From Catalinimonas niigatensis (GTDB taxonomy: Bacteria > Bacteroidota > Bacteroidia > Cytophagales > Cyclobacteriaceae): a stretch of DNA of 64,000 nucleotides. The DNA is taken from the NCBI RefSeq assembly GCF_030506285.1, contig NZ_CP119422.1, forward strand, positions 372,001-436,000. The letters are read 5' to 3'. Made by a program: the position numbers and the translations under genes. Below are positions 9,543 through 17,904 of the stretch, in pieces (positions within the stretch are counted from its first letter, which is position 1; each line of letters begins with the position of its first letter). The notes under the pieces were generated by a model. It was not told the DNA's origin, did no database searches, and saw nothing but the letters and a program-made list of their open reading frames with translations.

Positions 9543-11933
9543 CTAATTGTCCCTGAGAGACTTGACCGGATTGGCCATTGCAGCCCTCATGGTGTGAAAT
9601 CCTACGGCTAAAATGGTGATCACCAGTGTCAATAAAGCAGAGATGATAAAGGTGAATACCTTGAGGTTTGTCTGATAGGCAAATTCATTTAGCCAGTCTT
9701 CCATCAAAAAGTAAGCTAAGGGAAATGCAATCAATACCGCGATAGCGATTAGAATCAGAAAATCCTTATAAATCAGGAAGATGATGTTACTCACGCTGGC
9801 ACCAATTACTTTACGTATACCTATCTCTTTATCTCGCTGTTGGGTGGTGTAAGCAGCAAGTCCTAAAAGACCCAGACAGGCAATAAAAACCGTTAAGCCT
9901 GAGAATACGGTAAAGATCTGCCCCCTCTTCATATCGGATTGGTATTGCTCATCAAAGTCTTCATCCAGAAATGTGTACTCAAGAGGTTTACCCGGGTTAG
10001 TCTCCTGCCAGTTGGATTCTATCGCTTTCAGTCCAGCGGCAATGTCATCCCCTTTTAGTTTGACATGAAGCTGATAATTATTTCTGCCGAAGAAGATGGC
10101 CAGCGGTTCAATGGTAGTATAAAAAGATTGCTGATGATAATCTTTTACTACACCAACTACAGTAAAGGTGGGGTCAGGAATGGAATCATTTCCATCCGAA
10201 ATGGTAAACTTCTTGCCAATTGGATTTTCCCATGCCATACGGACAATCATGGCTTCATTGACCAGTGCAGCAGCAGTATCCGTAGCATATTTCCTGTCAA
10301 AGTTCCTTCCTTCTATAATATGCAGCCCTATTACATTCACAAAATCATAATCAGCAAAATAAGCATCTACCCCTTTTTCTATATCTCCTTCATTTTCTGT
10401 TTCTACATCCATCACGTTCTTGGACATACCCTGCCCCGGCTTGGAATTGGAGGTAGCTACATCCACTACTTCCGGGTTGTCCAATAGTTTGTTTCTGAGC
10501 ACTTCATATTTATTCCTGATTTCTTCATCAGGCATCATCACAGAGACAATATGTTCTTTGTCAAAACCCAGATCCTTGCTTCTGATATATTGGAGCTGAT
10601 CATAAACTACCCATGTGCTGATGACCATCGTAATTGAAATGGCAAACTGGGCAACTACCAATATTTTTCTAAGATTAGCATTGCTGCTTCCGCTGCCTTT
10701 CTGCCCCTTCAGCACATGAGCAGGTTCAAATCTGGAAAGGTAAAATGCAGGATAGCTTCCGCCTGCAACGCCCACCAATACAATGATGGTGATCAAAGTG
10801 AAAATGATTTTAGGCTGCAACAAATAACTGAATTCTATTTCTTTACCTGACATATAATTAAAACTGCTGAGAAGCAATGCCACCAGGATTAACCCTAAGC
10901 ACAAAGCAATGATTGTGATGATGGTTGATTCAGTCAGGAATTGCCTGATCAGCTGCCATTTGGTAGATCCTGCTGCTTTTCTGATGCCTACTTCTTTGGC
11001 ACGACGGGCAGCACGGGCGGTGGCCAGGTTCATATAATTGATACTGGCGATCAGGATCATGAAAAAAGCAACCGCAGCAAAGATATAGATGTAAGAGATA
11101 TCACCTCCACCGGATTCACCGGCCAAATGTGAATGCAGATGAATGCTTTCCAGCGGTTGCAGTTCATATTGCATCGTAATGCCAAAATCTTCAAAAATTT
11201 CTTTGAGCTTACCTTCATAAATCTGATCACTGAAGGTAGATTCAAACTGCTTGTAATTTACACCATCATTGAGCCATAGATAAGTAGAAACTCCCCAGCC
11301 TCCCCAGCCACCCAGTTCTGCAGGTAAACTGGATCGGGAAACCAAAGCATCATAGGTAAAATGAGAATTATGAGGCACATCTTTGACCAGGCCAGTCACT
11401 TTATAATCTTTGTCACCATTTTGTAGACTCTGGCCTATGGGATCTTCATTGTCAAAGTATTTTTTGGCAATAGATTCTGTAAGCACCATTGTATTGGGCT
11501 GTTTCAGTGCAGTAGCAGGATCACCTTCTACGAATTCATAGCTAAACACTTCAAAAACAGATGAATCGGCAAAGTAAAACTCTTCTTCATAAAACCTTCT
11601 GTCTTTATCAGCATTGACAAAGAGTTCACGGCCTACATTAATAAACCGTACGGCCCTTTTCACTTCACTGTAGGTTTCTTCAAGTTCCTGTGCCAAAGGA
11701 ATTTGGGCAATAGGCCAGCTGAATTGGTTGTCCGGTTCCTGAAAGTGCGTAACTACCCGATAAACCCTGTCCTTATTTTCATGATAGCTATCGTAGCTTA
11801 GTTCATCCATGATATAGAGCACCAGAAACAAACTACAACTGATACCAATGGTAAGCCCCAGAATATTGATCAGGCTGTAAATCTTTTCTTTAGCAATATT
11901 ACGAAAAGCAATTTTGAGCAGATTACGGAACAT
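9543..11933 (-). CDS. MacB/FtsX-type ABC transporter permease
   Basis: A 796-residue permease with the duplicated MacB_PCD/FtsX layout. It starts with KIAFRNIAKEKIYSLINILG, has the NYMNLATARAARRAKEVGIRK coupling motif after the first periplasmic domain, the paralogous QQRDKEIGIRKVIGAS in the C-terminal half, and ends NPVKSLRDN. The coupling motifs are where the ATPase docks. It is first in a two-permease operon with its own predicted sigma-54 promoter. A terminator separates it from the ATPase gene (12151-12840), so it is not simply a downstream member of that operon. Confidence 0.9.
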   Translation of the reverse strand: MFRNLLKIAFRNIAKEKIYSLINILGLTIGISCSLFLVLYIMDELSYDSYHENKDRVYRVVTHFQEPDNQFSWPIAQIPLAQELEETYSEVKRAVRFINVGRELFVNADKDRRFYEEEFYFADSSVFEVFSYEFVEGDPATALKQPNTMVLTESIAKKYFDNEDPIGQSLQNGDKDYKVTGLVKDVPHNSHFTYDALVSRSSLPAELGGWGGWGVSTYLWLNDGVNYKQFESTFSDQIYEGKLKEIFEDFGITMQYELQPLESIHLHSHLAGESGGGDISYIYIFAAVAFFMILIASINYMNLATARAARRAKEVGIRKAAGSTKWQLIRQFLTESTIITIIALCLGLILVALLLSSFNYMSGKEIEFSYLLQPKIIFTLITIIVLVGVAGGSYPAFYLSRFEPAHVLKGQKGSGSSNANLRKILVVAQFAISITMVISTWVVYDQLQYIRSKDLGFDKEHIVSVMMPDEEIRNKYEVLRNKLLDNPEVVDVATSNSKPGQGMSKNVMDVETENEGDIEKGVDAYFADYDFVNVIGLHIIEGRNFDRKYATDTAAALVNEAMIVRMAWENPIGKKFTISDGNDSIPDPTFTVVGVVKDYHQQSFYTTIEPLAIFFGRNNYQLHVKLKGDDIAAGLKAIESNWQETNPGKPLEYTFLDEDFDEQYQSDMKRGQIFTVFSGLTVFIACLGLLGLAAYTTQQRDKEIGIRKVIGASVSNIIFLIYKDFLILIAIAVLIAFPLAYFLMEDWLNEFAYQTNLKVFTFIISALLTLVITILAVGFHTMRAAMANPVKSLRDN

Positions 11934-11966
11934 AGGCTTGGGGTAGTATAGATGATAGCTGATCTA

Positions 11967-11982
11967 TCCAAAGCATATGCCT
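11967..11982 (-). promoter_or_regulatory. Sigma-54-like promoter of permease operon (site B)
   Basis: The minus strand reads AGGCATATGCTTTGGA, i.e. nGGCAT-N5-TTGG, with the correct GG-to-G spacing for a -24/-12 element. The expected start of transcription is near 11956, about 23 bases before the permease ATG at 11933. A dyad lies 74 bases upstream. The -24 T is an A, so the match is good but not perfect; the call leans on the same arrangement at three other operons. Confidence 0.6.
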
Positions 11983-12056
11983 ATTCCATAATATTCTGAA
12001 ATTCAATACATTACCCCTTCATCAATTTCTTCAATTGCTCGCATACGGACAATTTG

Positions 12057-12072
12057 TGTTCGTATTTGCACA
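12057..12072. promoter_or_regulatory. Predicted enhancer site of the sigma-54 regulator (site B)
   Basis: TGTTCGTATTTGCACA: an intact left half TGTTCG, a 4-base spacer and a partly matching right half. It lies 74 bases upstream of the sigma-54-like element at 11982-11967, the same distance as at the three other operons. This is the most degenerate of the dyads taken alone. Confidence 0.5.
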
Positions 12073-12083
12073 CTGTCCCTTAC

Positions 12084-12119
12084 TAATAAAAAAAGCGGCT
12101 CACCCTTCAGGTAAGCCGC
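12084..12119 (-). terminator. Intrinsic terminator after the adaptor-ATPase operon
   Basis: On the minus strand a GC-rich stem (12119-12110 with 12104-12095, GCGGCTTACC pairing GGTGAGCCGC) is followed by TTTTTTTATTA. It lies 31 bases after the ATPase stop and separates the ATPase transcript from the permease operon downstream. Confidence 0.85.
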
Positions 12120-12150
12120 CTTGATCATTCTACAATTACTATTTTTAAAC

Positions 12151-12840
12151 TTACACGTGGAACTTCTCTTTAATATTTTCAGTGACCACCATACCATCAA
12201 ATAAGTTAATCACACGGTTGGCATAGGTGGCATCATGGGGTGAGTGCGTTACCATAGCGATAGTTGTACCCGCTTTATTAAGATCAGATAACAAGCTCAT
12301 CACCTCTTCACCATTGGTAGAGTCAAGGTTACCCGTCGGCTCATCCGCCAGTATAAATTTAGGATTGGCGACTACAGCACGAGCAATGGCTACGCGCTGC
12401 TGCTGTCCACCGGAAAGCTGCTGAGGGAAGTGGTTTCTGCGGTGCATGATATTCATATGTTCCAATGCTCCTTTTACTTTCTTTTCACGCTCAGCAGAAG
12501 GAACCTTAAGGTATAATAGAGGTAGTTCTACATTCTCATGTACTGTAAGTTCATCAATGAGGTTAAAGCTTTGGAATACAAAACCAATATTTCCTTTACG
12601 CAATTGTGCTCTTTGTCTTTCAGAGTATTTAGCAACTTCATGATCCATAAAGTAATATTCACCGCTACTGGGGTTGTCCAGCAAACCCATGATATTGAGC
12701 AATGTAGACTTACCGCAGCCCGAAGGCCCCATGATGGCAACAAATTCACCGGTTTTAATCTCAATATTGATATCATTGAGGGCAGTTGTTTCAACTTCGT
12801 CAGATGTAAAGACTTTTTGAAGGTTACGGGTACGAATCAT
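12151..12840 (-). CDS. ABC transporter ATP-binding protein, LolD/MacB type
   Basis: A 229-residue nucleotide-binding subunit with all motifs intact: Walker [10 protein letters not shown] (38-46), Q-loop Gln90, signature LSGGQQQR (142-149), Walker B ILADEPTG (163-170), D-loop NLDS with Asp173, and H-loop His199. It belongs to the LolD/MacB/FtsE group that partners FtsX-type permeases on the inner face of the membrane. The gene lies 73 bases after the adaptor gene and ends at a strong terminator. Likely partners are the permeases at 7138-11933 and possibly 23025-27899. The second ATPase (17905-18597) matches it over its full length. Confidence 0.93.
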   Translation of the reverse strand: MIRTRNLQKVFTSDEVETTALNDINIEIKTGEFVAIMGPSGCGKSTLLNIMGLLDNPSSGEYYFMDHEVAKYSERQRAQLRKGNIGFVFQSFNLIDELTVHENVELPLLYLKVPSAEREKKVKGALEHMNIMHRRNHFPQQLSGGQQQRVAIARAVVANPKFILADEPTGNLDSTNGEEVMSLLSDLNKAGTTIAMVTHSPHDATYANRVINLFDGMVVTENIKEKFHV

Positions 12841-12913
12841 AGCGTTAGTTTTAAATGATAGAGATTTGTTAGATTTAGTATTTTTTGGCTAAAGCCTTAA
12901 TATTTTAGGTGTT

Positions 12914-14167
12914 TCAGAATACCAGCACCTCATTGTTACCAAAGTTTTCATAGGATGAGGTAATCACTTTTTCACCAGGTTCTACCCCTTCCAGCACTTC
13001 GTAGTATTCTGAATTTTTACGTCCCAGGCGAATATTTCTTTTATAGGCCCGGCTTCCATCATTGCTCATCACAAAAACCCAGTTTCCTCCGGTATCTCTG
13101 AAAAATCCTCCGGTGGCCAGCAGGATTGCTTCTTCTGAACTGCCTAACTCCAATCGGATTCTCAGCGACTGTCCACGACGTATGCCGTTGGGCACATCGC
13201 CAATAAAACGCATATCTACTTCAAAGTTACCTTCCGATACTGTAGGATATTTTTTGTAAATTTCCAGACGATAATTTCCTCCATCCCAATTAAAGGTAGC
13301 CTGCTGTCCTACTTCTATGCGTGGCAGATATAATTCATCTATAGCTACTCTTACCTTAAAGCTATCTAACAACGCAACCTGACCTAAACGTGCACCTTGC
13401 ATGATAGATTGACCAGGTTCCCAATCTTCGGTAGTCAGTAGTCCGTCACTGGGTGCTCGGATGACCAGGTTATCCAACAAATCACTTACCGCTTCCATGC
13501 TCATCAGCATACGATCTTCAGACATTCTAATCTGGTTGAGTTGCATAGAACGTGCTAGTGAATCTGACTGATAGGCCCGATAAGTCAGGTCTTTCAGGCG
13601 TTTATTATATTCATACTGTTCCTTTACTTCTTCTAATTCACGCTGGGAGATCAGTTTTTTCTCTGCTAGTTCCTTAAAGCGCTCATACTGTGGTTTAAGC
13701 AACTGAAGTTGATAATCTATTTGGGCTAGTGTAGCTCTTTGTTGCAAATCATTCTGATCCAGGGATAAACGTGTCGTACGCAAGATATTTAATTGCTCAT
13801 ACATCATACTTTCCCGCTCCATTACACTCAGTTGTAGATTGGAATTGGCCAAAGTCATAATTGTATCTCCTTTTTCTACCAGCGCTCCGGATTCTAAGGT
13901 TATGTTTTTCACTACTCCTCCTTCTACCGCATCAAGAAAAATAGTTTGACTGGGCATGACAATACCTGTTTCTGGTATATATTCCTGAAATATTTCTCTG
14001 GAAACAGTGGATATTGTGATTTTTTCAGAATCCACATTCAATTTGGAACGATTGTCAGCAAACAAGAAGCTATATAAAATGAAAGAAAGTAAACCTACGC
14101 CAAATACAAGGCCTATGATTCTACTTTTCGTCCAAGTTTTCTTTTTTATTTTACGGTCCATTCCCAT
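12914..14167 (-). CDS. Periplasmic adaptor (HlyD/MacA-type) of ABC exporter
   Basis: About 417 residues: a short cytoplasmic basic N-terminus, one membrane anchor (IIGLVFGVGLLSFILYSFLF), a lipoyl-like half-motif (VVKNITLESGALVEKGDTIM), a long alpha-helical hairpin (~residues 110-240), the second lipoyl half (IRAPSDGLLT) and C-terminal beta-barrel/membrane-proximal domains. It would bridge MacB-type permeases and TolC. The frame is open to 14335, but the start is set at 14167 (14161 is also possible) because the extra sequence has no export or coding character and covers the predicted sigma-54 promoter. It heads the adaptor-ATPase operon. Confidence 0.85.
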   Translation of the reverse strand: MGMDRKIKKKTWTKSRIIGLVFGVGLLSFILYSFLFADNRSKLNVDSEKITISTVSREIFQEYIPETGIVMPSQTIFLDAVEGGVVKNITLESGALVEKGDTIMTLANSNLQLSVMERESMMYEQLNILRTTRLSLDQNDLQQRATLAQIDYQLQLLKPQYERFKELAEKKLISQRELEEVKEQYEYNKRLKDLTYRAYQSDSLARSMQLNQIRMSEDRMLMSMEAVSDLLDNLVIRAPSDGLLTTEDWEPGQSIMQGARLGQVALLDSFKVRVAIDELYLPRIEVGQQATFNWDGGNYRLEIYKKYPTVSEGNFEVDMRFIGDVPNGIRRGQSLRIRLELGSSEEAILLATGGFFRDTGGNWVFVMSNDGSRAYKRNIRLGRKNSEYYEVLEGVEPGEKVITSSYENFGNNEVLVF

Positions 14168-14283
14168 ACTAAGAAATATTTTGCGGTTGTCAAGCCGGAT
14201 GTTAGGCTTCTTTATTATTTTTTGAACAATAACTTTCTGAAGATGATCACATAAATAAGATCTTTTCTTACACATACCAACTT

Positions 14284-14299
14284 TACGAACACTGTGCCA
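14284..14299 (-). promoter_or_regulatory. Sigma-54-like promoter of adaptor-ATPase operon (site A)
   Basis: The minus strand reads TGGCACAGTGTTCGTA: a perfect TGGCAC -24 box, 5 bases, then TCGTA as a weak -12. It lies 53 and 74 bases downstream of two dyads. The leader to the ATG at 14167 would be about 105 bases, longer than at the other operons. A second GG-N10-GC candidate (14197-14182) lies almost on the start codon and is less attractive. Confidence 0.5.
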
Positions 14300-14352
14300 A
14301 AGGAATAAAATGCCCTCAGCCGCATTTTTTGCCATTTTTAGACAATAGCTAA

Positions 14353-14389
14353 TGTACGTTAACGAACATTTTTTGTACGTTTGTGTACG
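14353..14389. promoter_or_regulatory. Paired enhancer-like dyads upstream of adaptor operon (site A)
   Basis: 14353-14368 is TGTACGTTAACGAACA, a full match to TGTwCG-N4-CGwACA. 14374-14389 is a second copy with an intact left half and a partly matching right half. TGTACG half-sites begin at 14353, 14374 and 14384, i.e. 21 and 10 bases apart, so on one face of the helix. It lies between the divergent adaptor operon and the regulator gene and is the best candidate binding site for the regulator at 14561-15958. The rest of the gap 14168-14560 shows no ORF; a weak TATAATCTTTG element near 14511-14521 may serve the regulator gene. Confidence 0.6.
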
Positions 14390-14560
14390 TTACTCAATAC
14401 AATCTATTATATTTTCTAAAAAGATATAATTCAAAAATGTGTGCTTTAGACTTCATTAGAATGCAATAACAGAACATTTTAAAGGTAGCATAAGATTTTT
14501 ATAGGCTACGGTATAATCTTTGACTTTCATGAAAAAGAAAACAACCTCACTCCCATACTT

Positions 14561-15958
14561 ATGAGCAGAAGAATTAATAAATCAGGTAAAATACTCATTA
14601 TTGACGATAATGAAGATGTACTGCAAGCAGCCAAAATATTTCTGAAAAGACATTTCTTGCAAGTAGACACGGATAAGAATCCAGGTGCGATCCCTGCTTT
14701 GATCAGCAACGAGCAATATGATGTAATTCTGCTGGATATGAACTTTACCAAAGATGTCAGCAGTGGAAAAGAGGGTTTTTTCTGGCTGGACCAGATTCTT
14801 GAAAGAGATCCTTCTACCGTCGTGATTATGATTACCGCTTACGGCGATGTGGATATGGCGGTGAGGGCGATCAAAGAAGGGGCTACCGATTTTGTGCTGA
14901 AACCCTGGAACAATGAAAAGCTACTGGCTACTGTGCTGGCAGCCATGCGTCTGAGGGAGTCCCGGCATGAGGCGCATCAACTCAGGTCTCAGCAGGAAAT
15001 CATGAACGAGGATATCAATTCCAAGTTCAAAGATATTATCGGGAGCAGCTCATCTATGATGAAAGTTTTTGAAACTATTGAACAGGTAGCCAGCACCGAT
15101 GCCAATGTCCTGATCCTGGGTGAAAATGGAACCGGTAAAGAAGTTATTGCCCGGGCAATCCACCGTCGCTCAAAGCGAGCTGATAAAGTGTTTATCAATG
15201 TGGATTTAGGAGCCGTAACCGAGACTTTATTTGAGAGTGAACTCTTTGGCCATGTGAAAGGCGCATTTACCGATGCAAAACAAGACCGTGTTGGTCGTTT
15301 TGAAGCTGCATCAGGAGGAAGCCTGTTTTTGGATGAGATAGGAAATCTCTCTATGCCTCTGCAAGCCAAGATGCTGACTGCACTTCAGAATAAAAAAATT
15401 ACTCCGGTAGGTACCAACAAATTAATTGATGTTGATGTACGTTTCATTTTCGCTACCAACATGCCACTTTATGATATGGTAAAGAAAAATGAATTCCGTC
15501 AGGATTTGCTTTACCGCATCAATACCATAGAAATCCACCTTCCTTCCCTTAGGGATCGCCTGGATGATCTGGAACCTTTGGCTATGCACTTTCTTAGCAT
15601 GTATACCAAAAAATACAATAAGCCTATTCATTCCATCAGCCCCAGTGCCATCAAACGTATGCAAAAATATCACTGGCCTGGTAACATCCGTGAATTACAG
15701 CATTCTGTAGAGAGAGCCGTCATTCTGACCGGTAAACCTACTTTACAGCCGGAAGACTTCTTTTTTAATGCCGACAATAACAAGTCAGCCGAGGGCCAGG
15801 AGGAATTACACATTGAAAAGTATGATTTGGAAGAAGTAGAAAAATTGCTGATCAGGAAAGTCTTAAAGAAGCATAATGGAAATATCTCAAAAGCAGCAGG
15901 AGATTTAGGACTCACCAGAGCATCTCTTTACAGGAGGCTAGAAAAATATGATATATAA
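14561..15958 (+). CDS. Sigma-54-dependent response regulator, NtrC family
   Basis: A 465-residue enhancer-binding protein. The receiver domain spans residues ~10-130 (acidic pair DD at 15-16, phospho-acceptor Asp59, Lys at KPW). The AAA+ domain has Walker A GENGTGKE (187-194), a sigma-54 contact loop reading GAFTDA (234-239) instead of the canonical GAFTGA, Walker B SLFLDEIGN and an arginine-finger region. A Fis-type HTH ends the protein (NISKAAGDLGLTRASLYRRL). It would turn on sigma-54 promoters when phosphorylated by the kinase encoded next, with which it overlaps by 11 bases. Four nearby operons of an ABC exporter carry matching dyads and sigma-54-like promoters, making them its likely targets. 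Confidence 0.93.
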   Translation: MSRRINKSGKILIIDDNEDVLQAAKIFLKRHFLQVDTDKNPGAIPALISNEQYDVILLDMNFTKDVSSGKEGFFWLDQILERDPSTVVIMITAYGDVDMAVRAIKEGATDFVLKPWNNEKLLATVLAAMRLRESRHEAHQLRSQQEIMNEDINSKFKDIIGSSSSMMKVFETIEQVASTDANVLILGENGTGKEVIARAIHRRSKRADKVFINVDLGAVTETLFESELFGHVKGAFTDAKQDRVGRFEAASGGSLFLDEIGNLSMPLQAKMLTALQNKKITPVGTNKLIDVDVRFIFATNMPLYDMVKKNEFRQDLLYRINTIEIHLPSLRDRLDDLEPLAMHFLSMYTKKYNKPIHSISPSAIKRMQKYHWPGNIRELQHSVERAVILTGKPTLQPEDFFFNADNNKSAEGQEELHIEKYDLEEVEKLLIRKVLKKHNGNISKAAGDLGLTRASLYRRLEKYDI

Positions 15959-17297
15959 CCGTTTTGAATGGGCATTGCTGGTAAGGATTATTCTCCTGTC
16001 AGCCAGCATGTTGCTTTGTTTGTATTTTATTATTTACACTGAAAGAATCGCCAGCGGCATCATCATTTCCTTACTGGTTGTGTATCAGATATATGAGTTG
16101 TATCAATATGTATTGGAGACTAACCGAAAGCTTACCCGCTTTCTGGAAGCGGTCAAGTATTCGGATTTTACCGCCGGATTCAATAAAGACAGCAGGCTGG
16201 GAGAAAGCTTTGGTGACCTGAACCGGATGTTTAATGAAGTATTTGATGCCTTTCGCAAAGCCCGGGCTGAAAAAGAAGAGAACTGGCAATACCTTAAAAC
16301 GGTTGTCCAGCATGTCAATGTAGGTTTACTTTCCTATGATGAAACCGGAAAAATTGAGCTGGTTAATAATACGGCTAAAAGATTTCTTAAGACAAACCAA
16401 TTAAATAAAATAAGTGATCTTGCCAGGGTCAATTATGATCTTTACCAGATCATCAACCAATTGCCCCCCGGTACCAAAACACTTTTTAAGCCTAGTCCCG
16501 ACCTTCATTTGTCCATCAATGCAACAGAACTCAGGCTGAGAGGAAGCTCCTATAAACTGGTATCCATACAAAATATCCTCTCTGAATTGCAGCAGCAAGA
16601 GATTGAAGCCTGGCAAAACCTGACCAAAGTTCTGCGCCATGAAATCATGAATTCCATCACGCCTATTGCCTCTTTAGCAGGTACTGCCATTGACATTATT
16701 CAGGAGGATGTGATCTGCGAAAATGGGATGGTTTCTTTCAACGAAGAATCCTATGAGGACATCACGATGAGCTTGAAAACCATAGAAAACAGAAGCAAAG
16801 GCTTGGTCACGTTTGTGGAAGCTTACCGGAATTTTACCAGCATACCTCAGCCTGATTTTGAAAGAGTACAAATAGACGATATCATTAAAGAGGTGGTGCA
16901 ACTAATCAAAGCCGGCGTAGCAAAACCACATATCAAAATAAGTATGAATTTTCATCCTCCCCACATGATTGTCAGGATTGATCCCAAGCTTATTGAAATG
17001 GTATTGATTAATGTATTGAAAAACGCTGCTGAAGCCCTGGAAGAAACAGAATCACCCACTATTATCATCTCAGTATACACTGATCATGAACAAAAAGTAT
17101 TCATTGATATTACTGATAACGGATCAGGAATAGAGCCGGAAGCCCTTGAGAAAATATTTATTCCTTTTTACACTACCAAAAACCATGGGTCCGGTATAGG
17201 TTTAAGCCTTTCCCAAAGGATCATGCAGATGCATCATGGGAACCTCACTGCCAGATCAGTTGTAGGAGTCGGCACAACTTTTACTTTGCAGCTATAA
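15948..17297 (+). CDS. Sensor histidine kinase, NtrY-like
   Basis: A 449-residue kinase. Two N-terminal membrane helices (residues ~8-50) with almost no periplasmic loop suggest it senses a membrane or cytoplasmic cue. A PAS-like domain (~110-210) follows, then a HisKA domain with the phospho-acceptor His in VLRHEIMNS. The ATPase domain has N-box NVLKNAAEAL, G1 DNGSGI, the F-box in FIPFYTTK and G2 GSGIGLSLS. The start ATG lies inside the end of the regulator gene (11-base overlap), so the pair is translationally coupled. The C-terminal domain resembles NtrY-type kinases that pair with NtrC-type regulators. Confidence 0.92.
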   Translation: MIYNRFEWALLVRIILLSASMLLCLYFIIYTERIASGIIISLLVVYQIYELYQYVLETNRKLTRFLEAVKYSDFTAGFNKDSRLGESFGDLNRMFNEVFDAFRKARAEKEENWQYLKTVVQHVNVGLLSYDETGKIELVNNTAKRFLKTNQLNKISDLARVNYDLYQIINQLPPGTKTLFKPSPDLHLSINATELRLRGSSYKLVSIQNILSELQQQEIEAWQNLTKVLRHEIMNSITPIASLAGTAIDIIQEDVICENGMVSFNEESYEDITMSLKTIENRSKGLVTFVEAYRNFTSIPQPDFERVQIDDIIKEVVQLIKAGVAKPHIKISMNFHPPHMIVRIDPKLIEMVLINVLKNAAEALEETESPTIIISVYTDHEQKVFIDITDNGSGIEPEALEKIFIPFYTTKNHGSGIGLSLSQRIMQMHHGNLTARSVVGVGTTFTLQL

Positions 17298-17306
17298 AAC
17301 AAAAAA

Positions 17307-17332
17307 AGCAACCTGAACAGCGGTTGCTTTGA
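17307..17332. terminator. Bidirectional terminator between kinase and small lipoprotein
   Basis: The stem AAAGCAACC / GGTTGCTTT (17307-17315 with 17324-17332) has an 8-base loop. On the minus strand it is followed by a run of seven T, giving a strong terminator for the lipoprotein gene; on the plus strand the T-run is weak. Confidence 0.75.
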
Positions 17333-17356
17333 TTCATACACCCTTTTACCAGCATT

Positions 17357-17515
17357 TCAGGAAGTCTTCTCCATCTGTTTTTTCTCAATCTTTACCTGAT
17401 TATTCTTTTGAATTTCATTTTTTTCAGGATTTACTGAATAAGTGGGACATATATGAGCATAACAACCACTTAGAAGTACTACTGAAACAAAAACTATCGT
17501 GATTTTCTTCATCAT
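17357..17515 (-). CDS. Small lipoprotein, 52 residues
   Basis: A short frame from ATG 17515 (a second ATG follows at 17512) to TGA at 17357. It encodes a signal peptide with lipobox LSGC (Cys18), then YAHICPTYS and a Lys/Glu-rich hydrophilic tail. Short lipoproteins with a CPTYS-like motif after the lipidated cysteine are, as far as I recall, common in Cytophagales but uncharacterised. Upstream (near 17535) is TTACTTTG, close to the TAnnTTTG promoter form, and a strong terminator follows the gene. Together these support a real, separately transcribed gene. Role unknown. Confidence 0.7.
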   Translation of the reverse strand: MMKKITIVFVSVVLLSGCYAHICPTYSVNPEKNEIQKNNQVKIEKKQMEKTS

Positions 17516-17763
17516 CCTGTTAATTATATTTACTCAAAGTAATATATATAATAAAAAAAATACAATTTATTTGATGATGACATATTACATGGTAAGAATG
17601 TATCAGGGACTTTTGCCCAGTGGAAAAAAGTTTTTACTATAAGCGAAGAATCCTTTATTTCTAAGCTTTGACAGCTCAACTAAATCATTCGTCCTTTTCC
17701 AATGGAATAAAAAAAATAGAATGGTTAGATTAATCCTGAAAAAAGTACATTTTAAAAATTATG

Positions 17764-17779
17764 TGTTCGTTTTCGTACA
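17764..17779. promoter_or_regulatory. Predicted enhancer site of the sigma-54 regulator (site C)
   Basis: TGTTCGTTTTCGTACA: both half-sites match TGTwCG-N4-CGwACA exactly. It lies 72 bases upstream of the sigma-54-like element at 17852-17867. Confidence 0.6.
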
Positions 17780-17851
17780 TAGTTTATCCAAAAACGGACG
17801 CTTCTTCCTTTAAAATACAGGCTTAGATACCTGTAAACACGTTTTTTTCAT

Positions 17852-17867
17852 TGGCATGCTTATTGGC
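17852..17867 (+). promoter_or_regulatory. Sigma-54-like promoter of ATPase-TolC operon (site C)
   Basis: TGGCATGCTTATTGGC: TGGCAT, 5 bases, then TTGG. The predicted transcript starts near 17878, about 27 bases before the ATG at 17905. This also settles the start of the ATPase gene, because a longer frame beginning at TTG 17851 would start inside the promoter. Confidence 0.6.
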
Positions 17868-17904
17868 AAAACAGAGTTACAACCATAAAACCCTAACTTT
17901 TATC

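Larger units (their letters stand above)
17516..17904. other. Intergenic region, 389 bases
   Basis: The region runs between the divergent lipoprotein gene and the second ATPase gene. It holds the lipoprotein promoter region (near 17530-17560) and, towards the right end, the dyad and sigma-54-like promoter of site C. The middle (about 17560-17760) is AT-rich and shows no ORF or hairpin. Confidence 0.5.

Noticed and set aside
14182-14197. Second GG-N10-GC sigma-54-like element (minus strand) before the adaptor gene
   Set aside because: It would start transcription only 4-10 bases before the ATG and does not fit the 72-74 base distance from the outer dyad; kept only as an alternative.
14168-14335. 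56-residue N-terminal extension of the adaptor
   Set aside because: No export signal or conservation pattern, ahead of a normal basic/hydrophobic anchor; overlaps the predicted promoter.
17851-17904. N-terminal extension of the second ATPase from TTG 17851
   Set aside because: The extension lies on the predicted promoter and lacks similarity to the paralogous ATPase, which begins at the position matching ATG 17905.
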